From an uncultured Azospirillum sp. (lineage in GTDB: Bacteria > Pseudomonadota > Alphaproteobacteria > Azospirillales > Azospirillaceae), in contig CALGOL010000323.1 of assembly GCA_937960755.1 (NCBI GenBank), forward strand, positions 1 through 7,739: a stretch of DNA of 7,739 nt, given 5' to 3'. The notes under the pieces were generated by a model. That model was given only the letters and a program-made list of their open reading frames with translations. It was not told the DNA's origin and did not search any database. Shown in pieces: positions 1 through 4,593 of this stretch. Made by a program: the position numbers and the translations under genes. Numbering within the stretch: the first letter of the stretch is position 1; every line of letters begins with the position of its first letter.

Positions 1-83
1 CGCGCCGTCGCAGGCGCGCCCGGCTCGTCCGCGATGATCTCAGCGATCGGCGTTTCAGCCGAAGGGGGGATTGCGTCGCTCAT
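1..83 (-). CDS. N-terminal fragment of an unidentified protein, possibly UvrC
   Basis: Only about 27 codons are inside the window. Reading leftward from the ATG at 83, the peptide starts MSDAIPPSAETPIAEII and continues rich in Ala, Pro and acidic residues, so it looks like a disordered leader with no recognisable domain. An in-frame ATG at 128 would add 15 residues (MRRLTREAGRATNPP); I see no strong ribosome-binding site for either start. The gene lies downstream of the SDR gene on the same strand. From memory, many alphaproteobacteria carry an SDR gene directly upstream of uvrC (excinuclease subunit C), and their UvrC proteins often have an acidic, low-complexity N-terminal extension before the GIY-YIG domain. 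That makes UvrC a reasonable guess, but nothing diagnostic is visible here. The presence of a coding start is likelier than the identity. Confidence 0.4.
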   Translation of the reverse strand, partial: MSDAIPPSAETPIAEIIADEPGAPATA

Positions 84-199
84 CGGCGGATTTGTCGCGC
101 GCCCCGCTTCCCTGGTCAAGCGCCGCATGACGGCGTTTTGGTCGCGACAGTCCCATTAATCTTTTGCGAATCGTCGTTTACGCGACTATCCACCGAATC

Positions 200-208
200 T
201 GTGGATAA
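200..208 (-). promoter_or_regulatory. DnaA box (perfect TTATCCACA on minus strand)
   Basis: TGTGGATAA on the plus strand is the exact complement of the consensus DnaA box TTATCCACA. It is flanked at 186-194 by CTATCCACC and at 212-220 by TATGGACAA, each two mismatches from consensus, giving three box-like sites within 35 bases. Such sites bind the initiator DnaA, at an origin or as a transcription-control site. A chance match to one nine-base word is possible; the clustering makes it more interesting. Confidence 0.45.
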
Positions 209-433
209 CTCTATGGACAAGTCTGCGGCAAGCTGTGAGCGAGCCATAAGACTCAAGGGCCGCAGCCATACCGCCTAAAAAATAGGCAAATACGTTAACT
301 CATTGATTTCATTCAATACACTAGAAGTCAAGCACCGCGAGGAGCGGCAAAGCGCGACTCATTTTCGCCACAAATTTTTTTGCTCAGCGGGTGAAATCGG
401 CGCTTGCGCGCTGCAATAGGGCTGTGTACAAGA

Positions 434-454
434 CCGGCCCGCGCACCGGGCCGG
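434..454. terminator. GC-rich hairpin downstream of the SDR gene
   Basis: CCGGCCCG at 434-441 and CGGGCCGG at 447-454 form a perfect 8-bp stem with a 5-base loop, beginning 73 bases past the SDR stop codon in the direction of SDR transcription. There is no U-tract on either side, so it is at best a weak or factor-assisted terminator, or simply an mRNA 3' stabilising structure. Confidence 0.3.
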
Positions 455-527
455 CCCCGGAAAGCGGCGCCATTTTCGTTAAAATTCGTGAAGAATCCTC
501 CCGCCCGGAATCCGCGGCGAAAGCGCC

Positions 528-1298
528 TTATTCCTTCGGCGTGAAGCCGCGGGACGGCTGCGCCCAGCCCAGGTGCTCGCCGCCGTCCAGCGCCAGCATT
601 TGACCCGTGACCGAGGGGGAATCGAGGAAGAAGCGCAAAGCGGCGCAGATGTCGGCCGCGGCGGTCGGCCGCTTCAGCGGCACGGCGTTCCACTGCGCGG
701 CGAAATGTTCTTCGGTCTGCCGGTCGTTGCGCATGGTGGGGCCGGGGCCGATGGCGTTAACCCTGACCCGCGGCGCGAAGGCCATCGCCAGGGTGCGGGT
801 CAGCGTCCACAGCGCCGATTTCGACAAGGTGTAGGACAGGAAGTGCGGCGTGAGATTCCACACCCGCTGATCGAGGATATTCATAATCAAGCCGGAGCGG
901 TCTTCCGGCAACTGGCGGACAAAGGCTTGCGACAGCGCGAAGGGCGCGCGCAAGTTCACCTCCATGTGCAGATCCCAGCTCTGCCGGGTGGCGTCCGAGG
1001 CTTCGTCCCGCTCAAACACCGACGCATTGTTGACCAGCAGCGACAAAGCGCCCAGCCGTTCGGCGACTTGCGGGATCAGCTCATGCACGTCGCTTTCGCG
1101 GGCGAGGTTGGCCTGCACCGCGATGGCGCGCCCCCCCAGCCGGCCGCATTCGGCGACCACCTCGTCGGCTTCGCCCTTCGAGGAGAAGTAATGCACCGCC
1201 ACCGACCAGCCGTGCTGGGCGAGGTCAAGGGCGAGCGCCCGGCCAATCCGCCGGCCGGCGCCGGTCACCAGCGCGACTTTGCGTTCGATCATCGTCAT
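528..1298 (-). CDS. SDR-family oxidoreductase, pteridine reductase (PTR1/FolM)-like
   Basis: A complete 256-residue NAD(P)H-dependent short-chain dehydrogenase with a Rossmann fold. The nucleotide-binding motif is TGAGRRIG (12-19), which fits the TGxxxRxG form known from pteridine reductase PTR1 and FolM rather than the usual TGxxxGxG. NNAS at 90-93, the YTLSK catalytic YxxxK (Tyr156, Lys160) and NAIGPG (181-186) follow. Where ordinary SDRs have a catalytic Ser, this protein has Asp143, 13 residues before Tyr156, the Asp/Tyr spacing I recall for PTR1. I therefore infer reduction of a dihydropterin or related pterin by NADPH in the cytoplasm; activity on another carbonyl substrate is possible. 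I chose the ATG at 1298 because homology begins just after it. An upstream in-frame ATG at 1352 has a better ribosome-binding site (AAGG five bases before) but would add an 18-residue Arg-rich leader, so the start is uncertain. Confidence 0.85.
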   Translation of the reverse strand: MTMIERKVALVTGAGRRIGRALALDLAQHGWSVAVHYFSSKGEADEVVAECGRLGGRAIAVQANLARESDVHELIPQVAERLGALSLLVNNASVFERDEASDATRQSWDLHMEVNLRAPFALSQAFVRQLPEDRSGLIMNILDQRVWNLTPHFLSYTLSKSALWTLTRTLAMAFAPRVRVNAIGPGPTMRNDRQTEEHFAAQWNAVPLKRPTAAADICAALRFFLDSPSVTGQMLALDGGEHLGWAQPSRGFTPKE

Positions 1299-1514
1299 AG
1301 AGGCGAGACTTAAACCATGCCGGGAAAAAAGCAACCGTCGGCGACGGTTCATAATGACCTTGCCCTCTTTCAGAGCCTCCCATAGCCGGATAAATGGCGC
1401 TGCACGGGCTGGGCAAGGTCGGTCAACTCTTCTCTGTCCCGCGAGGCTATCAGATTCGCATATCTCTTCCGGCTCTGATGTTCCTATCTTTTTTTCTCTT
1501 CACCCCGCCCCCGC

Positions 1515-1534
1515 CCCCGCCTTCGCGGGGATAA
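1515..1534. repeat. Palindromic dispersed repeat, copy 1 (degenerate)
   Basis: CCCCGC (1515-1520), loop CTTC, GCGGGG (1525-1530), then ATAA. It shares the loop and the hairpin design of the copy at 1578-1604 and has the same orientation, but the stem is shorter and the left flank runs into a C-rich tract at 1503-1518. Confidence 0.55.
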
Positions 1535-1577
1535 ACGCCGGCGCGGAGCCGCCTCATCAGCTAAGTGGTTGAAAAGG

Positions 1578-1604
1578 TGGATTCCCGCCTTCGCGGGAAT
1601 GACG
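1578..1604. repeat. Palindromic dispersed repeat, copy 2 (REP-like)
   Basis: ATTCCCGC (1581-1588), tetraloop CTTC, GCGGGAAT (1593-1600), flanked by TGG and GACG. This is the widespread proteobacterial intergenic repeat whose minus-strand translation gives VIPAKAGIH. The 8-bp stem is perfect. No U-tract follows, so it is not a classical terminator. Such elements are thought to be moved by RAYT-type transposases; none is visible here. Confidence 0.75.
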
Positions 1605-1702
1605 AAAAAAGGCAAGATGCTGAGATGTGTGAATGCCGTAGCCCGCAAAGAGAGCGCGGTATTCTCCAACAAGAAATTACCGCTCAGGCTCGAAATTAAT
1701 AA

Positions 1703-1731
1703 TTGACAACATCAAACTTGACCAACATATT
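1703..1731 (+). promoter_or_regulatory. Sigma70-type promoter of the toxin operon
   Basis: A perfect -35 element TTGACA (1703-1708) is separated by 17 bases from CATATT (1726-1731), a 4-of-6 match to TATAAT, in a strongly AT-rich setting. Transcription would begin near 1738 and give a leader of about 60 bases containing the hairpin at 1762-1777. A second partial -35 (TTGACC, 1718-1723) lacks a good -10 partner. Confidence 0.6.
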
Positions 1732-1761
1732 GATTATCTGCAATTAATTTTTTTATCTTTA

Positions 1762-1777
1762 GCATGCTTTTGCATGC
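1762..1777 (+). promoter_or_regulatory. Perfect inverted repeat in the operon leader (GCATGC-TTTT-GCATGC)
   Basis: Two GCATGC palindromes separated by TTTT form a 6-bp hairpin with a tetraloop, 21 bases ahead of the ATG at 1799. It could be an operator for a dimeric repressor, an mRNA hairpin affecting translation, or an attenuator-like structure, though it lacks a following U-tract. The run of seven T at 1748-1754 lies before it. Confidence 0.4.
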
Positions 1778-1798
1778 ATTGCTTCATGGGGGCGTTCA

Positions 1799-2206
1799 AT
1801 GATTGTTTTTAACAAGCAGCAATTCGGCGATATGATATCATCAGATAAATCATTATTACGAGAGTCGATCATAAGGCTTGTATCCAACGATCATAAATCT
1901 GTTATCGAAGGCCTCCCGGAAGATTTGCTACATGAAATGATAGATGGCGGCATTGACGCTGCTAGCCGTTTTCAACTCACCGAACCTAGCGATATTGCGG
2001 CCTTCGTTCTCATAATGTTTGAAGTTGGACCAGAATTTTATCGACATCCAGTCATTCATGCGCATTTAACAGACACTTCAGTCCCGCCTAATAAACGCCT
2101 AGATGCCGTCATTGAGCGGACACCCCACAGCGTCTGGAGCGATATAGAAGCTAACATTCACCTACAAACTTGGTTTCCGGAGCTTCCCGAAGAAGCGAAG
2201 AACTAA
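1799..2206 (+). CDS. Small protein resembling type VI effector-associated proteins
   Basis: A complete 135-residue, mostly helical, soluble protein with no signal peptide or membrane helix, starting MIVFNKQQFGDMI. The order of features is an N-terminal helical part with Phe and Arg residues, an IDGGIDAASRFQL stretch (about 50-62), then DIAAFVLIMFEVGPEFYRHP (about 65-84), and a C-terminal part with a DAVIER segment and several Trp. From memory, this pattern (GI..A..y.l....Di..fv.lMf.vGp.F) matches a group of uncharacterised 130-150-residue proteins commonly encoded beside type VI secretion effectors, possibly adaptors or accessory proteins. It opens the operon with a GGGGG ribosome-binding site about eight bases upstream; the toxin gene begins one base after its stop. 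The DNA is visibly AT-rich compared with flanking genes, suggesting transfer. The family match rests on recall and the function is unproven. Confidence 0.7.
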   Translation: MIVFNKQQFGDMISSDKSLLRESIIRLVSNDHKSVIEGLPEDLLHEMIDGGIDAASRFQLTEPSDIAAFVLIMFEVGPEFYRHPVIHAHLTDTSVPPNKRLDAVIERTPHSVWSDIEANIHLQTWFPELPEEAKN

Positions 2207-2207
2207 T

Positions 2208-3089
2208 ATGGGAAGCAGCCTCAAAGATCCGGCGACACAAAAAAAGTTACAGGAATTACAAGCCGATTCAGCAAAAGCGGCACAGGAACTGAAATTAGAT
2301 CTCGCCCAGTCGGCGCTTGACGTCGCCGGCATATTCGACCCAACCCCGGTGAGCGACGCCGCCAGCGCGCTGATAAGCGCGGCGCGTGGCGATTGGTTGG
2401 GCGCCGGCTTGTCGCTCATTTCTATCGTACCGTATTTCGGCGACGCCGCCGGAAAAAGCGCGAAGCTCGCCAAACTTGCGGCTCGGATCGCTGATCTCCG
2501 CAAACGCATCGCCGACAATTTGATTCGCTCCCGTCAAATCATCAGCAACGCGCTAAAAAAAGACGCCGCCGCCATCCGCGCCGCACGGGCGAAACATATG
2601 GCCGAGAAAATTGAAGAGGCGGTCATTAACGGCTGCACTTTCGGCGGCAGCCGTTTTGGCACCCAAACCCCAAAACATGGATGGAAGAGCGGCGAACGCG
2701 GCCACGGCGAATGGAATCCACGCGAGTCCGGCTATACCAGCGATATAATCGCTAAAATAGAAGGGCATACCGGCGGCGCCAGCATTCGCTACGTCGAAGG
2801 ATATCCCGATTTCTCCAAATATGTCGGTCACGTCAAAAAGAGTGACGGGACGCTTGTTCCGGGACGGGTTGAGATTCAGCTCAGTCCGACCGGCAACCGC
2901 AACGCGGACTTTATAAACGCCCGCGCGGCGATGGCTGAGAAACTAGGCTTATCTAGCTACAAAGAACCGGAAAACTGGACATGGCACCATAAAGAAGACG
3001 GCGTCACCATGGAGCTTATACCATCGGCGCTGCATGAAAATGTGCGGCACACCGGCGGGGTTTCGCTGGCGAAAGATCCAACCTATTAG
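2208..3089 (+). CDS. Polymorphic toxin with C-terminal WHH nuclease domain
   Basis: A 293-residue protein with a modular toxin layout. Residues 1-35 are charged and helical. Residues 38-83 match the pre-toxin segment common in secreted polymorphic toxins (DVAGIFDPTPVSDA, ARGDWLGAGLSL, IPYFGDAAGK-like), followed by a basic helical linker to about 140. The C-terminal part has GYPDFSKY (198-205), PGRVEIQLS (218-226) and the signature NWTWHH (256-261), then MELIPSALH (268-276) and RHTGG (280-284). This is the WHH branch of the HNH/EndoVII nuclease superfamily; His260, His261, His276 and His281 are candidate metal or catalytic residues. The expected action is cleavage of nucleic acid in a competitor's cytoplasm. 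There is no signal peptide and no PAAR, VgrG, Rhs or other delivery domain, so it is probably a cargo effector loaded by a partner. The immunity gene follows after 18 bases. Confidence 0.85.
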   Translation: MGSSLKDPATQKKLQELQADSAKAAQELKLDLAQSALDVAGIFDPTPVSDAASALISAARGDWLGAGLSLISIVPYFGDAAGKSAKLAKLAARIADLRKRIADNLIRSRQIISNALKKDAAAIRAARAKHMAEKIEEAVINGCTFGGSRFGTQTPKHGWKSGERGHGEWNPRESGYTSDIIAKIEGHTGGASIRYVEGYPDFSKYVGHVKKSDGTLVPGRVEIQLSPTGNRNADFINARAAMAEKLGLSSYKEPENWTWHHKEDGVTMELIPSALHENVRHTGGVSLAKDPTY

Positions 3090-3107
3090 ACGACGGGGAG
3101 CCTGAAC

Positions 3108-3581
3108 ATGCCGGTAATTATTGATGACCCGAAGGGGCCGCTGAGCGAGGCGGCGCTTGTTGACGCTGAAAACGCTATAGGCGGGCGTTTTCCCGCGGAC
3201 TATCGGCGTTTCATGCTGGAATACAATGGCGGATGCCCGACACCGGAGACGTTCAGCATCGATTGGCCGAACCAAGGCCCGGCCAGCGCGGATTGGCGCA
3301 CCTCGATGGTGTCTAGTTTTTACGCCATTCGGGAAGCGGACGCGAATTTAGTCTCCATGAACTTGGTCACCTTTCACGGACGCCTGCCGAAAGGCGCCCT
3401 GACCATTGGACGCGACCCCGGCGGCAACCAGATTTTATTAGGAATAGCCGCGCCAATCCAAGGCCAAGTCATGTTCTGGGTCAAAGATTATGAAGTTGAA
3501 GAAGATGATGAGCCGAATTTTGATAATGTAGGAATTCTTGCTTCCAGTTTTGACGAGTTTCTAAATCGGAAACTGCGGTGA
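3108..3581 (+). CDS. SUKH (SMI1/KNR4) family immunity protein
   Basis: A complete 157-residue cytoplasmic protein preceded by a strong ribosome-binding site (GGGGAG seven bases before the ATG). SUKH hallmarks appear in order: IGGRFPADYRRFMLEYNGG (24-42), the typical 'lP.dyr.fll..NGg' start; LPKGALTIGRDPGGNQILL (93-111), the 'l.iG.d.gGn.i.l' strand region; MFWVKD (122-127); an acidic loop EEDDEP (131-136); and a final SSFDEFLNRKL helix (146-156). SUKH proteins are the most common immunity partners of nuclease polymorphic toxins and act by binding the toxin domain. Position immediately after the WHH toxin gene supports direct pairing. The acidic loop may face the basic nuclease surface (inference). 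The stop codon overlaps the start of the next gene by three bases (GTGA). Confidence 0.88.
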   Translation: MPVIIDDPKGPLSEAALVDAENAIGGRFPADYRRFMLEYNGGCPTPETFSIDWPNQGPASADWRTSMVSSFYAIREADANLVSMNLVTFHGRLPKGALTIGRDPGGNQILLGIAAPIQGQVMFWVKDYEVEEDDEPNFDNVGILASSFDEFLNRKLR

Positions 3582-4345
3582 ACCCACCTTACAAGTTTGC
3601 GGAAACTTGGATTGAAAACTGGCCTAAAGACTTATACGTCCACTCCTTTTCTCACAAGGGTGTCCAGCTTTCGCTTGACGCCGCGCATGCTCTAGGCCGC
3701 CTTAACGGCGTGTACGCTCATTGTTTCAGCAAGACGGACCCACACGAAGCGCTGATTGACGCTCGTCTGGCGCTTGACGACGCTTTCGGTCATTTTCCGC
3801 AAGGGGCGTTTATTCGCCTCGGCTCTCGCAGCCCCAAAGACACGCCGCTTGGCGTTGCGTCTGGATGTCTGGCGGAAAACAGCCGGCAGGCGCTGCGGCT
3901 GCTGACCGCCGGTTCTCACAGAATGAGTTACGACCTGCGATTATGCGTGCGAGAAAGTTATAACCCGTGGGTCTTCTTGCGGGAATGGCGCGATTGCGAG
4001 CCGATGCGCGAGTTTCGTTGCTTATTTCGCGACGGGCGTCTCATCGGCGCCAGCCAGTACCATCATGGGCGCTGCTTTCCGGCCGATCGCCGCGCCGAAC
4101 GGATCGAGCGGGCGATCGCGGCGATCTGCGGCTTTCGAGCAAAGCTGCTCGCGGCTTGGGGAACCAGCCCGGTGGTCGCCGACGTGTTGATTAACGGCGA
4201 CACCGACGCGGCGACGCTGATCGAAGTCAACCCTTATGGACCGCCGACCGATCCCTGTCTGTTATCGTGGAACAGCCCCCCGTCGCCGCCCGTCTTGCGC
4301 ATTCGCGCGGAAACCGGAACCGAGGACTGGGCCTTTCCGGCCTGA
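3578..4345 (+). CDS. CDC123/D123-family ATP-grasp protein in toxin operon
   Basis: A complete 255-residue protein starting at GTG, which overlaps the immunity gene stop (GTGA), so translation is likely coupled. Visible CDC123 landmarks: AFIRLGSRSPKD (77-88); FLREWRDCEPMREFRCLF (133-150) followed by GRLIGASQ (153-160); and VVADVLI (199-205) with LIEVNPYGPPTDPCLLSW (214-231). The last segment matches the eukaryotic '.iDfNPfge.TdslLf.W' block. Asp202, Glu216 and Asn218 are the expected magnesium/ATP ligands of the ATP-grasp fold. Eukaryotic CDC123 promotes eIF2 assembly. Comparative genomics has placed it in the R2K ATP-grasp clade with bacterial members tied to type VI toxin loci and a predicted protein- or peptide-ligase activity, which is not demonstrated. 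Position after toxin and immunity genes fits that group. It could modify the toxin, immunity protein or a target; the substrate is unknown. The equivalent of a eukaryotic Lys seems to be Arg80, while Lys87 is present. Confidence 0.85.
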   Translation: MNPPYKFAETWIENWPKDLYVHSFSHKGVQLSLDAAHALGRLNGVYAHCFSKTDPHEALIDARLALDDAFGHFPQGAFIRLGSRSPKDTPLGVASGCLAENSRQALRLLTAGSHRMSYDLRLCVRESYNPWVFLREWRDCEPMREFRCLFRDGRLIGASQYHHGRCFPADRRAERIERAIAAICGFRAKLLAAWGTSPVVADVLINGDTDAATLIEVNPYGPPTDPCLLSWNSPPSPPVLRIRAETGTEDWAFPA

Positions 4346-4369
4346 CGCGGCCGCCAGTGGCGAAAAGAA

Positions 4370-4401
4370 AAGGGCTTAGCCGGTTTCCCGACTAAGCCCT
4401 T
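4370..4401 (-). terminator. Rho-independent terminator of tRNA-Pro
   Basis: AAGGGCTTAG (4370-4379) and CTAAGCCCTT (4392-4401) form a perfect 10-bp stem with a 12-base loop. On the minus strand the stem is followed by a U-rich tract (TTTCTTTT, 4369-4362), as expected for termination 19 bases past the tRNA 3' end. On the plus strand the following bases (GACTTATCT) are less U-rich, but the hairpin may also end the toxin operon, whose last stop is 25 bases upstream. Confidence 0.85.
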
Positions 4402-4419
4402 GACTTATCTCACTTGGAT

Positions 4420-4496
4420 TGGTCGGAGAGAGAGGATTCGAACCTCCGGCCCCTGCCTCCCGAAAGCAGTGCTCTACCAGGCTGAGCTACTCTCCG
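4420..4496 (-). tRNA. tRNA-Pro (anticodon CGG)
   Basis: A 77-base cloverleaf on the minus strand. The acceptor stem CGGAGAG pairs fully with CTCTCCG, followed by discriminator A and an encoded CCA (4422-4420). The D arm is GCTC...GAGC with AGCCTGGTA in its loop. The anticodon arm is CTGCT-TTCGGGA-GGCAG, giving anticodon CGG (4462-4460) with G37, which reads CCG codons. The T arm is GGAGG-TTCGAAT-CCTCT. Sequence and loop details closely resemble E. coli tRNA-Pro(CGG). It stands alone, between a promoter at about 4514-4542 and the terminator at 4370-4401. Its 3' end faces the toxin operon, the side at which integrative elements usually insert. Confidence 0.96.
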
Positions 4497-4513
4497 TTCG
4501 TCGTGAGGCCCGC

Positions 4514-4542
4514 CTTTTACCCATTCCCCCGCCGGTGCGCAA
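4514..4542 (-). promoter_or_regulatory. Likely promoter of tRNA-Pro
   Basis: On the minus strand, TTGCGC (4542-4537) and TAAAAG (4519-4514) are separated by 17 bases and match the sigma70 -35 and -10 elements at four positions each. Transcription would start about ten bases before the tRNA 5' end at 4496, a usual leader length. The spacer is G-rich. Confidence 0.4.
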
Positions 4543-4593
4543 GCCTTGTTTTCGTTTCAGCGATAAAAAAATTACAGATTGCTTCAAACCCCG

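Larger units (their letters stand above)
84..527. other. Intergenic region with DnaA-box cluster and AT-rich stretch
   Basis: This 444-base stretch lies between the stop of the SDR gene and the start of the leftward gene at the window edge. It contains no convincing gene; the short reading frames across it are GC-rich shadows. What it holds: a perfect DnaA box and two imperfect ones at 186-220, a short inverted repeat GCCTA-AAAAA-TAGGC at 273-287, an AT-rich section at about 270-390 including a run of seven T at 375-381, and a GC hairpin at 434-454 (CCGGCCCG, 5-base loop, CGGGCCGG). The promoter of the gene at 1-83 should be in here, but I cannot place it with confidence. Confidence 0.6.
1299..1798. 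other. Divergent intergenic region with palindromic repeats and operon promoter
   Basis: A 500-base gap between the leftward SDR gene and the rightward toxin operon. From left to right it holds the possible extended SDR leader (1299-1352), an unremarkable stretch to about 1510 that should contain the SDR promoter, two copies of a palindromic dispersed repeat (1515-1534 and 1578-1604), and an abruptly AT-rich segment from about 1690. That last segment contains a sigma70-type promoter and a perfect hairpin just upstream of the first operon gene. I see no credible gene: a short leftward frame crossing the repeats reads VIPAKAGIH, the familiar false translation of this repeat family. Confidence 0.65.

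Noticed and set aside
273..287. GCCTA-AAAAA-TAGGC as a terminator
   Set aside because: The stem is only five weak pairs with the A-run in the loop and no following U-tract, so it is reported only as a sequence feature of the intergenic region.
328..693. Leftward 121-codon reading frame overlapping the end of the SDR gene
   Set aside because: Arg/Ala/Gly-rich composition typical of an out-of-frame GC-rich shadow; it overlaps a clear SDR gene and matches nothing recognisable.
1299..1352. Upstream ATG at 1352 as the SDR start
   Set aside because: It has the better ribosome-binding site, but the added 18 residues are Arg-rich and outside the family fold; kept as an alternative rather than the main call.
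1515..1604. CRISPR array or fragment
   Set aside because: Only two diverged palindromic units occur, with no third unit, no regular spacer pattern and no cas gene.
1484..1672. Leftward short reading frame containing VIPAKAGIH
   Set aside because: This peptide is the well-known false translation of the palindromic dispersed repeat at 1578-1604; the frame consists of the repeats and their flanks and shows no protein family signature.
4420..4445. Attachment-site duplication of the tRNA-Pro 3' end flanking the toxin operon
   Set aside because: I looked for the 3'-end sequence (GGTTCGAATCC and ending) in 1299-1798 and found no copy; no integrase is present, so no attachment site is called.
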